Positions 7,141-7,698 of a stretch of DNA of 7,698 nt are shown in pieces. Every line of letters begins with the position of its first letter. Within the stretch, counting starts at the first letter, position 1. The DNA comes from Dyella_B sp035277725 (GTDB lineage: Bacteria > Pseudomonadota > Gammaproteobacteria > Xanthomonadales > Rhodanobacteraceae): contig NZ_DATEJY010000247.1 in the NCBI RefSeq assembly GCF_035277725.1, positions 1 to 7,698 on the forward strand, given 5' to 3'. A program made the position numbers and the translations under genes. The notes below the pieces were generated by a model that worked only from the letters and a program-made list of their open reading frames with translations, had not been told where the DNA came from and did not search any database.

Positions 7141-7698
7141 ATGATGGCCAGCCACGATCCACGCGTCGACGCCTATATCGCCAAAGCGCCGGATTTCGCC
7201 CAGCCCATCCTGGAACACCTGCGCGCGGTAGTGCATGCCGCCTGTCCATCGGTGGAGGAAAGCATCAAATGGAGTTGCCCGCATTTTCTCTACCAGGGCA
7301 AGCTGCTGTGCTCGATGGCCGCGTTCAAGCAACATTGCGCGTTCCATTTCTGGCACGGCAAAGATGTGGTGGGTGGCTCGGAAAAGGAGGGGATGGGCCA
7401 GTTCGGCAAGCTCACGTCCATCAAAGAGTTGCCAACCAAGAAAGAACTGCTTGCCTACGTACGCAAGGCCATGACCTTGCGCGAGGCCGGCGCAACACGG
7501 CAACGCGCTACGCCAGTACGCAAACCGCCGCTCAAAGTGCCCGACGATTTCGCCGCGCCACTGAAAAAGCACACCGCCGCACGCAAGGTGTTTGAAGCCT
7601 TCAGCCCGAGCGCGCAACGCGAATACGTCGAGTGGATTACCGAAGCGAAGACCGACGCCACGCGCCAGAAACGTATCGCCACCTCCTTGGAATGGCTG
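7141..7698 (+). CDS. DUF1801/YdeI-OmpD-associated family protein, partial at 3' end
   Basis: The frame is open for 186 codons from ATG 7141 to the window end, with no stop seen. Residues about 15-110 form a DUF1801 domain: IKWSCPHFLYQGKLLCSMAA followed by HCAFHFWHG is its typical core. This fold is shared with frataxin-like YdhG proteins. A basic, proline-containing linker follows (about 113-132). From about 140 on, PLKKHTAARKVFEAFSPSAQ and the helix EYVEWITEAKTDATRQKRI match the YdeI/OmdA C-terminal helical domain, a family linked to bacteriocin resistance. Two adjacent ATGs (7141, 7144) are possible starts; AAGG at 7134-7137 is better spaced for the second. The gene follows the acetyltransferase by 11 bases. 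Its biochemical function is unknown. Confidence 0.85.
   Translation, partial: MMASHDPRVDAYIAKAPDFAQPILEHLRAVVHAACPSVEESIKWSCPHFLYQGKLLCSMAAFKQHCAFHFWHGKDVVGGSEKEGMGQFGKLTSIKELPTKKELLAYVRKAMTLREAGATRQRATPVRKPPLKVPDDFAAPLKKHTAARKVFEAFSPSAQREYVEWITEAKTDATRQKRIATSLEWL

Overview
The window looks like a chromosomal segment of a GC-rich gammaproteobacterium. The order Xanthomonadales is most likely, probably the Rhodanobacteraceae (Dyella, Rhodanobacter, Luteibacter and relatives). This rests on the character of the proteins, the leucine-catabolism genes, and intergenic palindromes with a GTAG head like those described in Stenotrophomonas. It is an inference; no 16S or other marker gene is present.

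Layout. Positions 1-1177 carry the minus-strand feoA-feoB ferrous-iron uptake operon, with feoB cut by the left edge. Positions 1178-1310 are a divergent control region with a Fur-box-like site on the feo side and an unusual interleaved inverted repeat on the other side. Positions 1311-1945 hold a plus-strand type II toxin-antitoxin pair (ParD-like antitoxin, RelE/ParE-like toxin). The toxin stop codon overlaps an ATG in frame with the next gene. Positions 1996-6486 hold a leucine/isovalerate degradation cluster: liuC (methylglutaconyl-CoA hydratase), a small cupin, liuD (biotin-carrying subunit of methylcrotonyl-CoA carboxylase) and liuE (HMG-CoA lyase). Positions 6644-7698 hold a GNAT acetyltransferase followed closely by a DUF1801/YdeI-like protein cut by the right edge.

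The liu enzymes act in series. LiuD, with a LiuB partner not present here, carboxylates 3-methylcrotonyl-CoA. LiuC hydrates the resulting 3-methylglutaconyl-CoA to HMG-CoA. LiuE cleaves HMG-CoA to acetyl-CoA and acetoacetate. liuA, liuB and a liu regulator are not in the window; their usual upstream place is taken by the toxin-antitoxin pair and feoAB.

Three of the four gaps after liu-cluster genes (after liuC, the cupin and liuE) contain REP-type inverted palindrome pairs. They belong to two sequence subfamilies sharing a GTAGG head and a GGG-loop-CCC stem. No gap without a gene exceeds 160 bases. I found no RNA genes, insertion sequences, CRISPR arrays or convincing intrinsic terminators. 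Most of the window is ordinary. The most interesting parts are the toxin-antitoxin pair joined to the start of the liu cluster, its interlocked operator, and the REP pairs.
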